DNA from: 39-52-133 sp036523795
Lineage (GTDB): Bacteria > Pseudomonadota > Gammaproteobacteria > Burkholderiales > Gallionellaceae
Reading direction: 5' to 3'
NCBI GenBank assembly: GCA_036523795.1
Contig: DATDDN010000131.1
Span: 1-7,661 of the forward strand
Length of the DNA: 7,661 nt
This document shows positions 1 to 7,135 of the stretch, one piece after another. The position numbers and the translations under genes are program-made. Under the pieces are notes generated by a model. That model did not search any database. It saw nothing but the letters and a program-made list of their open reading frames with translations, and was not told the origin of the DNA. The first letter of the stretch is position 1. Every line of letters starts with the position of its first letter.

Positions 1-537
1 GCCATTCTCGGCCTGGATGATGACGTGGTGCGTGCAGTATGTGTTGAAGCAGCACAAGGCCAGGTTCTGGAGGCGGTAAATTTCAACTCGCCCGGTCAGG
101 TGGTGATTGCCGGTAATCGCGCAGCCGTTGAGCGCGGCATGGAATTGGCCAAAGCGAAAGGGGCAAAACGCGCCCTGATGCTGCCGATGAGCGTCCCGTC
201 CCATTGCAGCCTGCTTAAGGATGCGGCTGAAAAGCTGCGTGTCTACCTGAATGATGTTGCCGTGCAGGCACCGGCCATCCCGGTGCTCCACAATGCCGAC
301 GTGAAGAGCTATGCCGATGCGGCGGCCATCAAGGATGCGCTGGTGCGTCAGTTGTTCTCTCCAGTGCGCTGGGTGGAGACGATCCAGTATTTTGGCAAAC
401 AGGGTATTACGCATAACGTTGAATGCGCGCCTGGCAAAGTACTGCAGGGTTTGAACAAGCGCATTGACACCAATCAGCAGGCTTTGGCGCTGAATGACGC
501 TGCCGCCATGCAGGCTGCACTGGCCGCACTGGCATAA
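1..537 (+). CDS. fabD: Malonyl-CoA:ACP transacylase FabD, C-terminal part (5' end outside window)
   Basis: FabD transfers the malonyl group from malonyl-CoA to the acyl carrier protein in the cytoplasm and so supplies the elongation unit for fatty-acid synthesis. The reading frame is open from base 1 and ends at TAA 535-537, giving about 178 residues of a protein usually near 310. The active-site serine (GHSLG) therefore lies upstream of the window. Visible family signatures are the EAVNFNSPGQVVIAGN stretch, the VPSHC motif whose histidine forms the catalytic dyad with that serine, FSPVRWVETI, and the C-terminal APGKVLQGLNKRI, close to E. coli PGKVLTGLTKRI. The ATG at 25 is internal, not the true start. 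fabG follows 20 nt downstream in the same direction. Identification is firm; only the truncation by the window edge is unusual. Confidence 0.96.
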   Translation, partial: AILGLDDDVVRAVCVEAAQGQVLEAVNFNSPGQVVIAGNRAAVERGMELAKAKGAKRALMLPMSVPSHCSLLKDAAEKLRVYLNDVAVQAPAIPVLHNADVKSYADAAAIKDALVRQLFSPVRWVETIQYFGKQGITHNVECAPGKVLQGLNKRIDTNQQALALNDAAAMQAALAALA

Positions 538-543
538 GGAATC

Positions 544-549
544 AGGAGG
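544..549 (+). promoter_or_regulatory. Strong Shine-Dalgarno of fabG
   Basis: AGGAGG lies 8 nt before the fabG ATG at 558. It is a consensus ribosome binding site in the 20-nt fabD-fabG gap and fixes the fabG start. Confidence 0.85.
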
Positions 550-557
550 AGAAAACA

Positions 558-1301
558 ATGAGCTTGCAGGGACAAATCGCATTGGTGACAGGGGCTAGCC
601 GGGGCATAGGGCAGGCAATTGCGCTGGAACTCGGCAAACAGGGCGCGACAGTAGTTGGCACCGCCACGTCGGCAGGCGGCGCAGAAGCCATTACCCAGTA
701 TCTGAGCGCGGCCGGCATTCAGGGGGCTGGCATGGCACTTAATGTGAACGATGCAGCGCAGATTGAAGCGGTGCTTGAAGAAATCACCAAAAAATTCGGG
801 ACTATCAACATCCTGGTCAACAACGCAGGCATCACTCGCGACAATCTGCTGGCCCGCATGTCGGATGAGGAATGGGATGACATCATGTCCACCAACCTCA
901 AATCCGTATTCAGGCTGAGCCGCGGCGTTCTGCGTGGCATGATGAAAGCCCGCACAGGCCGTATCATCAACATTTCGTCTGTGGTGGGCAGCATGGGCAA
1001 TGCTGGCCAGTCAAACTATGCTGCTTCCAAGGCTGGCATGATTGGCTTCAGCAAATCGCTCGCCCGCGAAGTTGGCAGCCGCAATATCACGGTTAACTGT
1101 GTAGCGCCGGGGTTCATTGCCACGGACATGACGGATGCGCTTAGCCAGGAGCAGCGTGACAAACTGGTTGAAGCGGTGCCCCTCAAGCGCTTGGGGCAGG
1201 TGGCGGACATTGCCGCCTGCGTTGCATTCCTTGCCGGCCCGGGCGCATCCTACATTACCGGCGAAACGTTGCATGTAAATGGCGGCATGCATATGGAGTA
1301 G
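558..1301 (+). CDS. fabG: 3-oxoacyl-[acyl-carrier-protein] reductase FabG
   Basis: FabG carries out the NADPH-dependent reduction of 3-ketoacyl-ACP to 3-hydroxyacyl-ACP, the first reductive step of each fatty-acid elongation cycle, in the cytoplasm. The 247-residue product has the usual length of this short-chain dehydrogenase/reductase. The Rossmann cofactor motif TGASRGIG is at residues 11-18 and the structural NNAG motif at 88-91. The catalytic tetrad is visible as N113, S141, Y154 and K158 (YAASK). The C-terminal end LHVNGGMHME is typical of FabG (E. coli LHVNGGMYMV). The ATG start is backed by a consensus AGGAGG eight bases upstream. The position between fabD and acpP separates it from the many other SDR proteins that share these motifs. 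Confidence 0.97.
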   Translation: MSLQGQIALVTGASRGIGQAIALELGKQGATVVGTATSAGGAEAITQYLSAAGIQGAGMALNVNDAAQIEAVLEEITKKFGTINILVNNAGITRDNLLARMSDEEWDDIMSTNLKSVFRLSRGVLRGMMKARTGRIINISSVVGSMGNAGQSNYAASKAGMIGFSKSLAREVGSRNITVNCVAPGFIATDMTDALSQEQRDKLVEAVPLKRLGQVADIAACVAFLAGPGASYITGETLHVNGGMHME

Positions 1302-1314
1302 GCGGCCTGCCACT

Positions 1315-1342
1315 TTGGAAAATCGAGTAAATTTGGTAGAAT
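1315..1342 (+). promoter_or_regulatory. Putative sigma70 promoter of acpP
   Basis: The 89-nt gap between fabG and acpP contains a TTGGAA -35-like hexamer (1315-1320), a 16-nt spacer and TAGAAT as -10 (1337-1342, 5 of 6 consensus bases). Transcription would begin near 1349 and leave an AT-rich leader of about 40 nt. In E. coli acpP also has its own promoter to meet the high demand for acyl carrier protein. The call rests on sequence resemblance and context only. Confidence 0.6.
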
Positions 1343-1390
1343 AGCGGGTCTTATTAAGTTTTAATTTTAACTAGAGTAGGGAGAAGATAG

Positions 1391-1627
1391 ATGTCCACCA
1401 TCGAACAACGCGTTAAAAAAATTGTTGCTGAGCAACTGGGCGTGAATGAAGCTGAAGTTAAAAATGAATCCTCTTTTGTTAACGATCTGGGTGCAGACTC
1501 CCTGGATACCGTTGAACTGGTGATGGCGCTGGAAGAAGAATTCGGCTGCGAAATCCCGGATGAAGACGCAGAAAAGATCACCTCTGTACAACAGGCGATT
1601 GACTACGTTAACACTCATCAGAAGTAA
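1391..1627 (+). CDS. acpP: Acyl carrier protein AcpP
   Basis: AcpP is the small acidic cytoplasmic protein that carries growing acyl chains as thioesters on a 4'-phosphopantetheine arm. The 78-residue product matches E. coli AcpP in length and sequence. The prosthetic-group serine is S37 in the GADSLD motif, followed by the acidic recognition helix II (TVELVMALEEEFG) that docks FabD, FabG and FabF. Start choice is supported by a purine-rich AGGGAG (1378-1383) seven nt before ATG. It lies between fabG and fabF and has a putative promoter of its own in the preceding gap, consistent with very high expression. Confidence 0.98.
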   Translation: MSTIEQRVKKIVAEQLGVNEAEVKNESSFVNDLGADSLDTVELVMALEEEFGCEIPDEDAEKITSVQQAIDYVNTHQK

Positions 1628-1645
1628 TCAGTAATCTCTCAATAC

Positions 1646-1649
1646 GGAG
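1646..1649 (+). promoter_or_regulatory. Ribosome binding site that supports the TTG start of fabF
   Basis: GGAG lies 6 nt before TTG 1656. No ATG or GTG in frame gives the expected FabF N-terminus (MSKRRVVITGLG), so this site decides for a TTG start. Confidence 0.7.
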
Positions 1650-1655
1650 TCCAGT

Positions 1656-2888
1656 TTGAGTAAACGCAGAGTTGTCATTACCGGTTTGGGCATTGTATCG
1701 CCTGTCGGCATCGGAGTTGCCCAAGCGTGGCAAAACATTGTGGCCGGCAAGTCCGGAATTGACAGAATCACTCATTTCGATCCGAGTGCTTTTGCTTGCC
1801 AAGTGGCGGGCGAGGTCAAGAATTTTGACGTCACTCAATATCTGTCAGCCAAGGACGCTCGTCGTATGGACACTTTCATCCATTTCGGCCTGGTTGCCGG
1901 CATGGAGGCATTCAAGGACTCCGGTATTGTTGTAACCGAACAAAACGCCGAGCGTATTGGCGTCAATATTGGCTCCGGCATCGGTGGTTTGCCGATGATC
2001 GAGGAGACCCATAACGATTACTTGGCGGCAGGACCTCGAAAAATCTCACCATTTTTCATTCCTGGCACCATTATCAACATGATTTCGGGCCATCTGTCCA
2101 TCATGTTTGGACTCAAGGGGCCCAATCTGGCCGTGGTGACTGCCTGCACCACCGGTACCCATTGTATTGGCGAATCGGCCCGCCTGATTGAATACGGTGA
2201 CGCCGATGTCATGGTCGCAGGTGGCGCAGAGGCTGCTATTTCACCGCTGGCCATTGGCGGCTTCGCGTCTGCCAAGGCACTTTCGACACGCAATGATGAT
2301 CCGGCAACCGCAAGCCGCCCATGGGACAAGGACCGTGACGGTTTCGTGATGGGCGAGGGCGCAGGTGTCCTGGTTCTGGAAGAGTATGAGCACGCCAAGG
2401 CGCGTGGCGCCAAAATCTACGCCGAGCTGGCAGGCTACGGCATGAGTGCGGATGCGTATCACATGACCGCACCAAGTACTGATGGCCCGAAACGCAGCAT
2501 GGTGAACGCGTTGAAGAACGCAGGCATGAATCCGGACCAAGTTGACTACGTCAATGCACATGGCACGTCGACACCACTCGGTGACAAGAATGAAACCGAG
2601 GCGATCAGGCTGGCGTTTGGCGACCATGCCAACAAGCTGGTGGTCAGCTCCACCAAATCCATGACGGGCCACCTGCTGGGGGGCGCCGGCGGCGTGGAGT
2701 CGCTGTTCTGCACATTGGCAGTTCACCATCAGATAGCTCCGCCGACTATCAACATTTTTGAGCAGGATCCAGAGTGCACACTCGATTTCTGCCCGAACAC
2801 CGCCCGAAACATGAAGATTGATGTTGCGGTTAACAACAACTTCGGTTTCGGCGGCACCAACGGTTCTCTGATTTTCCGCAGAGTCTAA
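1656..2888 (+). CDS. fabF: 3-oxoacyl-[acyl-carrier-protein] synthase II FabF
   Basis: FabF (KAS II) condenses malonyl-ACP with acyl-ACP, extending fatty acids by two carbons, including the step to C18:1 used in membrane temperature adaptation. The 410 residues match the family length (E. coli 412). The active-site nucleophile is C164 in the TACTTG motif. The decarboxylating histidines are H302 (NAHGTST) and H339 (MTGHLLG), and the conserved lysine is K334 (SSTKSMTGH). The gatekeeper phenylalanine is F398 in the GFGGTNG C-terminal motif. Translation starts at TTG 1656 with GGAG six nt upstream. The rare start codon may hold FabF below the neighbouring AcpP, which is inference. The gap from acpP is 28 nt with no terminator seen, so co-transcription with acpP is likely. 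Confidence 0.97.
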   Translation: MSKRRVVITGLGIVSPVGIGVAQAWQNIVAGKSGIDRITHFDPSAFACQVAGEVKNFDVTQYLSAKDARRMDTFIHFGLVAGMEAFKDSGIVVTEQNAERIGVNIGSGIGGLPMIEETHNDYLAAGPRKISPFFIPGTIINMISGHLSIMFGLKGPNLAVVTACTTGTHCIGESARLIEYGDADVMVAGGAEAAISPLAIGGFASAKALSTRNDDPATASRPWDKDRDGFVMGEGAGVLVLEEYEHAKARGAKIYAELAGYGMSADAYHMTAPSTDGPKRSMVNALKNAGMNPDQVDYVNAHGTSTPLGDKNETEAIRLAFGDHANKLVVSSTKSMTGHLLGGAGGVESLFCTLAVHHQIAPPTINIFEQDPECTLDFCPNTARNMKIDVAVNNNFGFGGTNGSLIFRRV

Positions 2889-2896
2889 CCTTCTGC

Positions 2897-2932
2897 TTGC
2901 CCGGCCATGTTGATCAACGGTGCGCCGGGCAA
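2897..2932 (+). promoter_or_regulatory. Perfect 8-bp stem enclosing the pabC start codon
   Basis: TTGCCCGG (2897-2904) and CCGGGCAA (2925-2932) are exact reverse complements around a 20-nt loop. The loop contains the pabC ATG (2907-2909) and an inner palindrome GTTGATCAAC (2909-2918). No T-tract follows, so it is not an intrinsic terminator. The mRNA hairpin could limit initiation of pabC. The pairing is seen directly; any role is inferred. Confidence 0.45.
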
Positions 2933-3716
2933 CGCCGTCTCAATTCAGGATCGCGGCCTGCTGTATGGTGACGGCGTGTTTCGAACCATGCTGGTTAGAA
3001 ATCACCTTGTTCAACATTGGCCTGCGCACTACAAGAAACTTCAGCAAGACTGCCAGGGGATTGGGCTGGAGTGTCCTGCCGAGCCGTTGCTGCGCAATGA
3101 GCTGGAGCTGGTTATTCAGCAGCGCCGCAATGCGACCGCCAAGATCATCATCACGCGAGGAGAGTCAGCGCGCGGCTATGCGCCTCCAGCATCCCCCAGA
3201 ATCACGCGCATAGTCACGTCGGGAGATGTGCCTGAGTACCCGGAGGCGAACAGCAGGTCGGGTGTCAGGTTGCATGTCTGCCAACTGCGGCTTTCCCATC
3301 AGCCTCGCCTCGCCGGGATAAAGCATCTGAATCGCCTGGAGAATGTATTGGCGGCTGCGGAATGGAGCGATCCGGAAATTGCCGAAGGTTTGTTGCTGGA
3401 TCAGCGAGGGCTCGTGATTGAGGGAACGCGGACCAATCTGTTTTGTGTCAAGGATGGTGCGCTGTTTACGCCTGATCTGGCGCAATGCGGTGTGGCAGGC
3501 CTGCAGCGTGAGCGAGTCATCGAGTGGGCCCGGCTGAATGGCGTAGATTGCCAGATTTCATCGCTGACTCTGCATGACCTGCAATCTGCCGATGAAATTT
3601 TCCTGGTTAACAGTATTATTGGCTTATGGCCCGTGCAAGAGATGAGCGGATTCCACAAGGAATACCATCCCACCTCAAAGCATATTCTGGAATGGCTAAA
3701 TCATGATGTTAATTAA
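2907..3716 (+). CDS. pabC: Aminodeoxychorismate lyase PabC (PLP fold type IV)
   Basis: PabC splits 4-amino-4-deoxychorismate into 4-aminobenzoate and pyruvate, a step of folate synthesis in the cytoplasm. The 269-residue length equals that of the E. coli enzyme, and the N-terminus MLINGA...DRGLLYGDGVFRT is the typical fold-type IV opening. The PLP-binding lysine is K139 in GIKHLNRLENVLA. E172 in the VIEGTRTNLF motif is the expected partner of the pyridine nitrogen. Branched-chain and D-amino-acid aminotransferases share the fold, but the fabF-pabC-mltG neighbourhood and the length favour PabC. No good Shine-Dalgarno precedes the ATG, which lies in the loop of a potential hairpin, suggesting low-level translation. 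Its last 14 nt overlap mltG. Confidence 0.92.
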   Translation: MLINGAPGNAVSIQDRGLLYGDGVFRTMLVRNHLVQHWPAHYKKLQQDCQGIGLECPAEPLLRNELELVIQQRRNATAKIIITRGESARGYAPPASPRITRIVTSGDVPEYPEANSRSGVRLHVCQLRLSHQPRLAGIKHLNRLENVLAAAEWSDPEIAEGLLLDQRGLVIEGTRTNLFCVKDGALFTPDLAQCGVAGLQRERVIEWARLNGVDCQISSLTLHDLQSADEIFLVNSIIGLWPVQEMSGFHKEYHPTSKHILEWLNHDVN

Positions 3717-4689
3717 GCGGTTATTTGCATTGTTATTGCTCGCGGCGATCCTGTCGGTTGCTGCTATTGGCTATTACGCCGTGCATCCGCAAGCAGTCTC
3801 TCCCTTGCCCTATGACTTCTACTTAAAGCCGGGAAGCAGTCTGACCAGTGCGGCCCGCCAGATGCAACAGGCCGGTGTATTGGGTGGCGAGCGTTTGTTT
3901 GTGATCTTGGCCAGAGCAATGGGCAAGGCGACCCAGATCAAGCCAGGCAACTACCAGCTGGAACAGTCGGCTTCTCCGTTGCAGCTCCTTGAAATGATCA
4001 GCAAAGGGCGGGTGACCCAGAGCGAGATCACCATAATAGAAGGCTGGTCATTCAAGCAGTTCCGTGCTGCATTGAACGCTGCGCCAGCCGTACTCCATGA
4101 CAGTGCGACATTGACGGACGCGGAAATCCTGCAGCGAATCGGCGCAACCGAAGGCAAGGCAGAGGGGCTGTTCTTCCCGGATACGTACAATTTCGCCAGC
4201 GGCTCCAGTGACCTGTTGATTCTCAAGCGTTCTTACCAGACCATGAAAAAGCGCTTGCAGCAAAGTTGGGATGGGCGCGACAAGAATCTGCCATTCGAAA
4301 CACCTTATCAGGCTCTGATTCTGGCCTCCATCGTTGAAAAAGAAACCGGTAAGGCCAGTGATCGCACCATGATTGCCTCCGTGTTCATCAACCGCCTGCG
4401 CAAGGGTATGAAACTGCAGACAGATCCCACAGTCATCTACGGCATGGGCGAGCAATTTGATGGCAACATCCGCAGGCGCGATTTGTCCCGCGACACGGAA
4501 TACAATACCTATACGCGCGAGGGATTGACGCCGACCCCTATTGCGCTTCCCGGCTGGGATTCCATACAGGCCGTGATGCACCCTGCAGTTAGCGAGGCAT
4601 TGTATTTTGTTGCAAGGGGAGATGGCAGCTCTCAGTTCTCCAACACGCTGGCTGAGCACAACTATGCCGTCAATCGATATCAAAAATGA
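3703..4689 (+). CDS. mltG: Endolytic peptidoglycan transglycosylase MltG (YceG family)
   Basis: MltG is an inner-membrane lytic transglycosylase that cuts nascent glycan strands and is thought to terminate their elongation. The product has 328 residues, near the usual 340. A short basic start is followed by one membrane anchor (about residues 6-26), a LysM-like periplasmic part around 35-100 (IKPGNYQLE, ISKGRVTQSEITIIEGWS) and the YceG catalytic domain. The catalytic glutamate lies in the SIVEKETG motif (residues 209-216; the E. coli counterpart is E218). The conserved block FINRLRKGMKLQTDPTVIYG and the late TPTPIALPG also fit. ATG 3703 overlaps the end of pabC by 14 nt; ATG 3706 is an equally possible start. 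Its stop overlaps the tmk start as ATGA, so the two are likely translationally coupled. Confidence 0.95.
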   Translation: MMLIKRLFALLLLAAILSVAAIGYYAVHPQAVSPLPYDFYLKPGSSLTSAARQMQQAGVLGGERLFVILARAMGKATQIKPGNYQLEQSASPLQLLEMISKGRVTQSEITIIEGWSFKQFRAALNAAPAVLHDSATLTDAEILQRIGATEGKAEGLFFPDTYNFASGSSDLLILKRSYQTMKKRLQQSWDGRDKNLPFETPYQALILASIVEKETGKASDRTMIASVFINRLRKGMKLQTDPTVIYGMGEQFDGNIRRRDLSRDTEYNTYTREGLTPTPIALPGWDSIQAVMHPAVSEALYFVARGDGSSQFSNTLAEHNYAVNRYQK

Positions 4690-5294
4690 GTAAAGCCAAA
4701 TTCATTACCTTCGAAGGGGTAGATGGGGCAGGGAAGAGCACGCATCTGGCGTGGTTTGCCGATACCTTGCGTCAACGCGGGCTGAGTGTCCTAGTTACCA
4801 GAGAGCCGGGGGGCACGCCGGTTGGAGAAGCCTTGCGCGATATCCTTCTGCATCAGCCGATGCATGCAGAAACGGAAGCCTTGCTGATGTTTGCCGCGCG
4901 CTGCGAACATGTCAAACAGGTGATACAACCCGCCCTGCAGCGCGGCACCTGGGTGATCTCCGATCGTTTCAGCGATGCCAGTTTTGCTTACCAGGGAGGC
5001 GGCAGAGGAGTGGAAGCTGCGAAGCTTGAGCAACTGGAAAACTGGGTCCATGCCGACTTGCAGCCGGATCTGACACTGCTGTTCGACATACCGGTTGAAG
5101 TCGCGCGCCAGCGCTTGTCGAATAATCTTTCTCTGGACAGGTTCGAACAGGAACAAGGCCAGTTTTTTGACCGGGTGCGTCAGGCTTACCAAGCTCGCGT
5201 CAAGATGAATCCGGGACGATATGCCGTGATTGACGCCTCACAAACGCTCCAGAACGTAAAAGAGAATCTGGAGAAGATCATCCTATCCATTTGA
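4686..5294 (+). CDS. tmk: Thymidylate kinase (dTMP kinase) Tmk
   Basis: Tmk phosphorylates dTMP to dTDP with ATP, the last specific step of dTTP supply for DNA synthesis. The 202 residues fit the bacterial family. The P-loop is FEGVDGAGKST (residues 9-19, K17 binding phosphate), followed by REPGG (39-43), which contacts dTMP. The DR motif is at 93-94 with SFAYQGGGRG after it. The LID segment carries its basic residues around LSLDRFEQE (148-156), while the P-loop lacks arginine, as in type II enzymes such as that of E. coli. The start codon shares ATGA with the mltG stop, and no separate strong Shine-Dalgarno is needed if coupling operates. holB begins at or next to its TGA stop. Confidence 0.97.
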   Translation: MSKAKFITFEGVDGAGKSTHLAWFADTLRQRGLSVLVTREPGGTPVGEALRDILLHQPMHAETEALLMFAARCEHVKQVIQPALQRGTWVISDRFSDASFAYQGGGRGVEAAKLEQLENWVHADLQPDLTLLFDIPVEVARQRLSNNLSLDRFEQEQGQFFDRVRQAYQARVKMNPGRYAVIDASQTLQNVKENLEKIILSI

Positions 5295-5296
5295 TA

Positions 5297-6319
5297 ATGA
5301 ACCCCCTCTATCCTTGGCAAGCAGAAATTTGGCAGCATCTATGCGGACTCAGGTCACGCCTGCCGCATGCCATGTTGCTCAGGGGGGCGAAGGGTATCGG
5401 CAAGTTTGACCTTGGGCTCCAATTCGCCCAGGCAATCTTGTGCGCCACGCCGCAGGCAAATGGCTTGGCATGCGGGACCTGTTCTTCCTGCCACTGGCTT
5501 GCCCAGGATTCCCATCCTGACTTCCGCCTTGTTCAACCAGACGCCCTTGCGGGCAATGAGGAGGCGGAAGAGAAGGAATCAGGGAAAAAGGCATCGCGCG
5601 AAATCTCGATTGACCAGATTCGAGCCTTGTCGGATTTCACCAACCTGTCTACGCACTGTGGCGGGTACCGCGTGGTGGTCATCCACCCGGCAGAAGCATT
5701 GAATAACAATGCCGCCAATGCTCTGCTGAAAACACTCGAAGAACCCGGCAGCAACTTGCTGTTTATTCTGGTTACCCATAAACCACAACAACTATTGCCC
5801 ACCATACTTAGCCGTTGCCTCAGCATCGTGGTGCCAATGCCGTCACGCGAACTCTCACTGGCGTGGTTGCAGCAAGAGGGGATGCAGAAGCCAGAGTTCA
5901 TGTTGGCTCAAGCCGGATTTGCCCCGCTGGAAGCCATGAACCTGGCCGGGGACACGGTTGCCGAGAGCAACCAGTTATTGCTCGAGGCCCTGAAACAATC
6001 AAACAGGTTCGATCCGCTGTCCTTGGCCGAGCAATTGCAGCGAGTGGCACCGGCTCAAATCGTTCATCTGCTGCAGCAATGGTGTCATGACCTGGCCAGC
6101 TGCAAGCTGGCAAAAAAGGTGAGGTATTTCTCGGATCACGCTGAAACAATTGGAAAAATATCGGAGGTAATCCGCCTCGATGAGCTCATGCAGTACCAGA
6201 AGGAATTGCTTGCCGCAAAGCGGCATGCGACACACCCACTAAACGCCAAATTGCTGTTTGAAACCCTCTTCCTGAATTACGTTCAACTCGTACGGCCGCC
6301 ATCTGCCGGCAAACACTAG
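5297..6319 (+). CDS. holB: DNA polymerase III subunit delta' HolB
   Basis: HolB is the delta' subunit of the clamp loader, which opens the beta sliding clamp and places it on primed DNA. The product has 340 residues from ATG 5297. An upstream TTG at 5291, overlapping the tmk stop as TTGA, would add two residues (MI). The N-terminus NPLYPWQAEIW is typical. A P-loop-like GAKGIGKF (residues 30-37) has Phe where ATPases have Ser/Thr, in line with delta' not hydrolysing ATP. Four cysteines (49, 59, 62, 65) form the AAA+ clamp-loader zinc module. NNAANALLKTLEEPG and the TILSRC motif follow. A charged Glu/Lys-rich insert lies near residues 80-95. The gap to tatD is one nt, and no pilZ gene lies between them, unlike in Pseudomonas and many relatives. 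Confidence 0.93.
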   Translation: MNPLYPWQAEIWQHLCGLRSRLPHAMLLRGAKGIGKFDLGLQFAQAILCATPQANGLACGTCSSCHWLAQDSHPDFRLVQPDALAGNEEAEEKESGKKASREISIDQIRALSDFTNLSTHCGGYRVVVIHPAEALNNNAANALLKTLEEPGSNLLFILVTHKPQQLLPTILSRCLSIVVPMPSRELSLAWLQQEGMQKPEFMLAQAGFAPLEAMNLAGDTVAESNQLLLEALKQSNRFDPLSLAEQLQRVAPAQIVHLLQQWCHDLASCKLAKKVRYFSDHAETIGKISEVIRLDELMQYQKELLAAKRHATHPLNAKLLFETLFLNYVQLVRPPSAGKH

Positions 6320-6320
6320 C

Positions 6321-7091
6321 ATGTATATCGATTCACATTGCCATCTGAACTCCCCGGAACTGGCCGACAATCTTGATCAGTTGCTCCTCAACATGCGGGA
6401 GAACAACGTCAGTCATGCACTCTGCGTGTCTGTGGACCTGGAAAAACTCCCGCAAATCCTGAATCTGGCTGAGAAACATCCCAATATCTACGCTTCAGTT
6501 GGCGTTCATCCGGATTACGAACTGCAGACTGAGCCTGAGCAGGCCGATATTGTGGCGCTCGCCAAGCATCCCAGAGTCGTAGCTATCGGCGAAACCGGCC
6601 TGGACTACTATCGACTCAAGGGCGACCTGGAGTGGCAACGTAAACGTTTCCGCAACCACATTAGAGCAGCCATTGAGGTCGCCAAGCCTTTGATCATCCA
6701 TACACGTTCGGCGGCCGAAGATACTTTGCGCATCATGCGCGAAGAACGCGCGGACCAGGCTGGTGGCGTCATGCATTGCTTTACGGAAAGTCTGGAAGTC
6801 GCGCAGGCGGCGATCGACTTGAACTTCTACATTTCATTTTCCGGTATCGTGACGTTCAAGAATGCAGTCGCGCTAAAAGAGGTTGCCCGGCAGATCCCGC
6901 TGGAGCGAATTCTCATAGAAACCGATTCGCCGTATCTGGCGCCCGTGCCGCATCGAGGCAAAGTGAATCAGCCAGCATATGTGAAGTTTGTCGCTCAGGA
7001 AATTGCCAGCCTGCGTGGCATTTCCGTCGAAGAAGTTGGCCTGGCAACCAGCAGCAATTTCAATAAACTGTTCTTGAAGCAGCGCGGCTGA
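6321..7091 (+). CDS. tatD: TatD-family metal-dependent hydrolase (DNase)
   Basis: TatD-family proteins are metal-dependent amidohydrolase-fold nucleases with 3'-5' exonuclease activity on DNA, linked in E. coli to DNA repair. This 256-residue protein has the whole set of metal ligands: HCH at residues 6-8 (DSHCHLN), E91 in AIGETGLDYY, H127 in IIHTRSA, H152 in VMHCFTE and D202 in ETDSPYLAP. GVHPDY and the final NFNKLF motif also fit the family. In E. coli the homologue in this exact position, after holB, is ycfH, so the ortholog is that TatD paralogue rather than the Tat-operon gene; the symbol is used loosely. ATG lies one nt after the holB stop with no clear Shine-Dalgarno, so it is probably translated by coupling. 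It appears to be the last gene of the operon. Confidence 0.93.
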   Translation: MYIDSHCHLNSPELADNLDQLLLNMRENNVSHALCVSVDLEKLPQILNLAEKHPNIYASVGVHPDYELQTEPEQADIVALAKHPRVVAIGETGLDYYRLKGDLEWQRKRFRNHIRAAIEVAKPLIIHTRSAAEDTLRIMREERADQAGGVMHCFTESLEVAQAAIDLNFYISFSGIVTFKNAVALKEVARQIPLERILIETDSPYLAPVPHRGKVNQPAYVKFVAQEIASLRGISVEEVGLATSSNFNKLFLKQRG

Positions 7092-7100
7092 GACGCTAAT

Positions 7101-7135
7101 TGTGGGCTGGGACTGGCGATGTTGGCAGGCCCGCA
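7101..7135 (+). terminator. Weak stem-loop after tatD, possible operon end
   Basis: TGTGGGCT (7101-7108) can pair with GGCCCGCA (7128-7135) as an 8-bp stem with two G-U pairs and a 19-nt loop, ten bases after the tatD stop. No run of T follows, so it is not a textbook intrinsic terminator. It might act with Rho or protect a 3' end. It is the only candidate in the 44-nt gap between tatD and the opposing gene. Confidence 0.25.

Noticed and set aside
25..27. ATG at 25 as a start of a separate short FabD-like gene
   Set aside because: The frame is open to base 1 and FabD homology continues upstream of this ATG, so the gene simply enters from outside the window.
2241..2729. Minus-strand open frame of 162 codons opposite fabF
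   Set aside because: FabF catalytic residues lie in the plus frame on the same bases; the antisense product resembles no family.
4048..4683. Minus-strand open frame of 211 codons opposite mltG
   Set aside because: mltG in the plus frame has complete family motifs; the antisense frame has no recognisable domain and is a by-product of codon bias.
7101..7135. Textbook rho-independent terminator after tatD
   Set aside because: The stem has two G-U pairs and a long loop, and no T-tract follows; kept only as a low-confidence structure.
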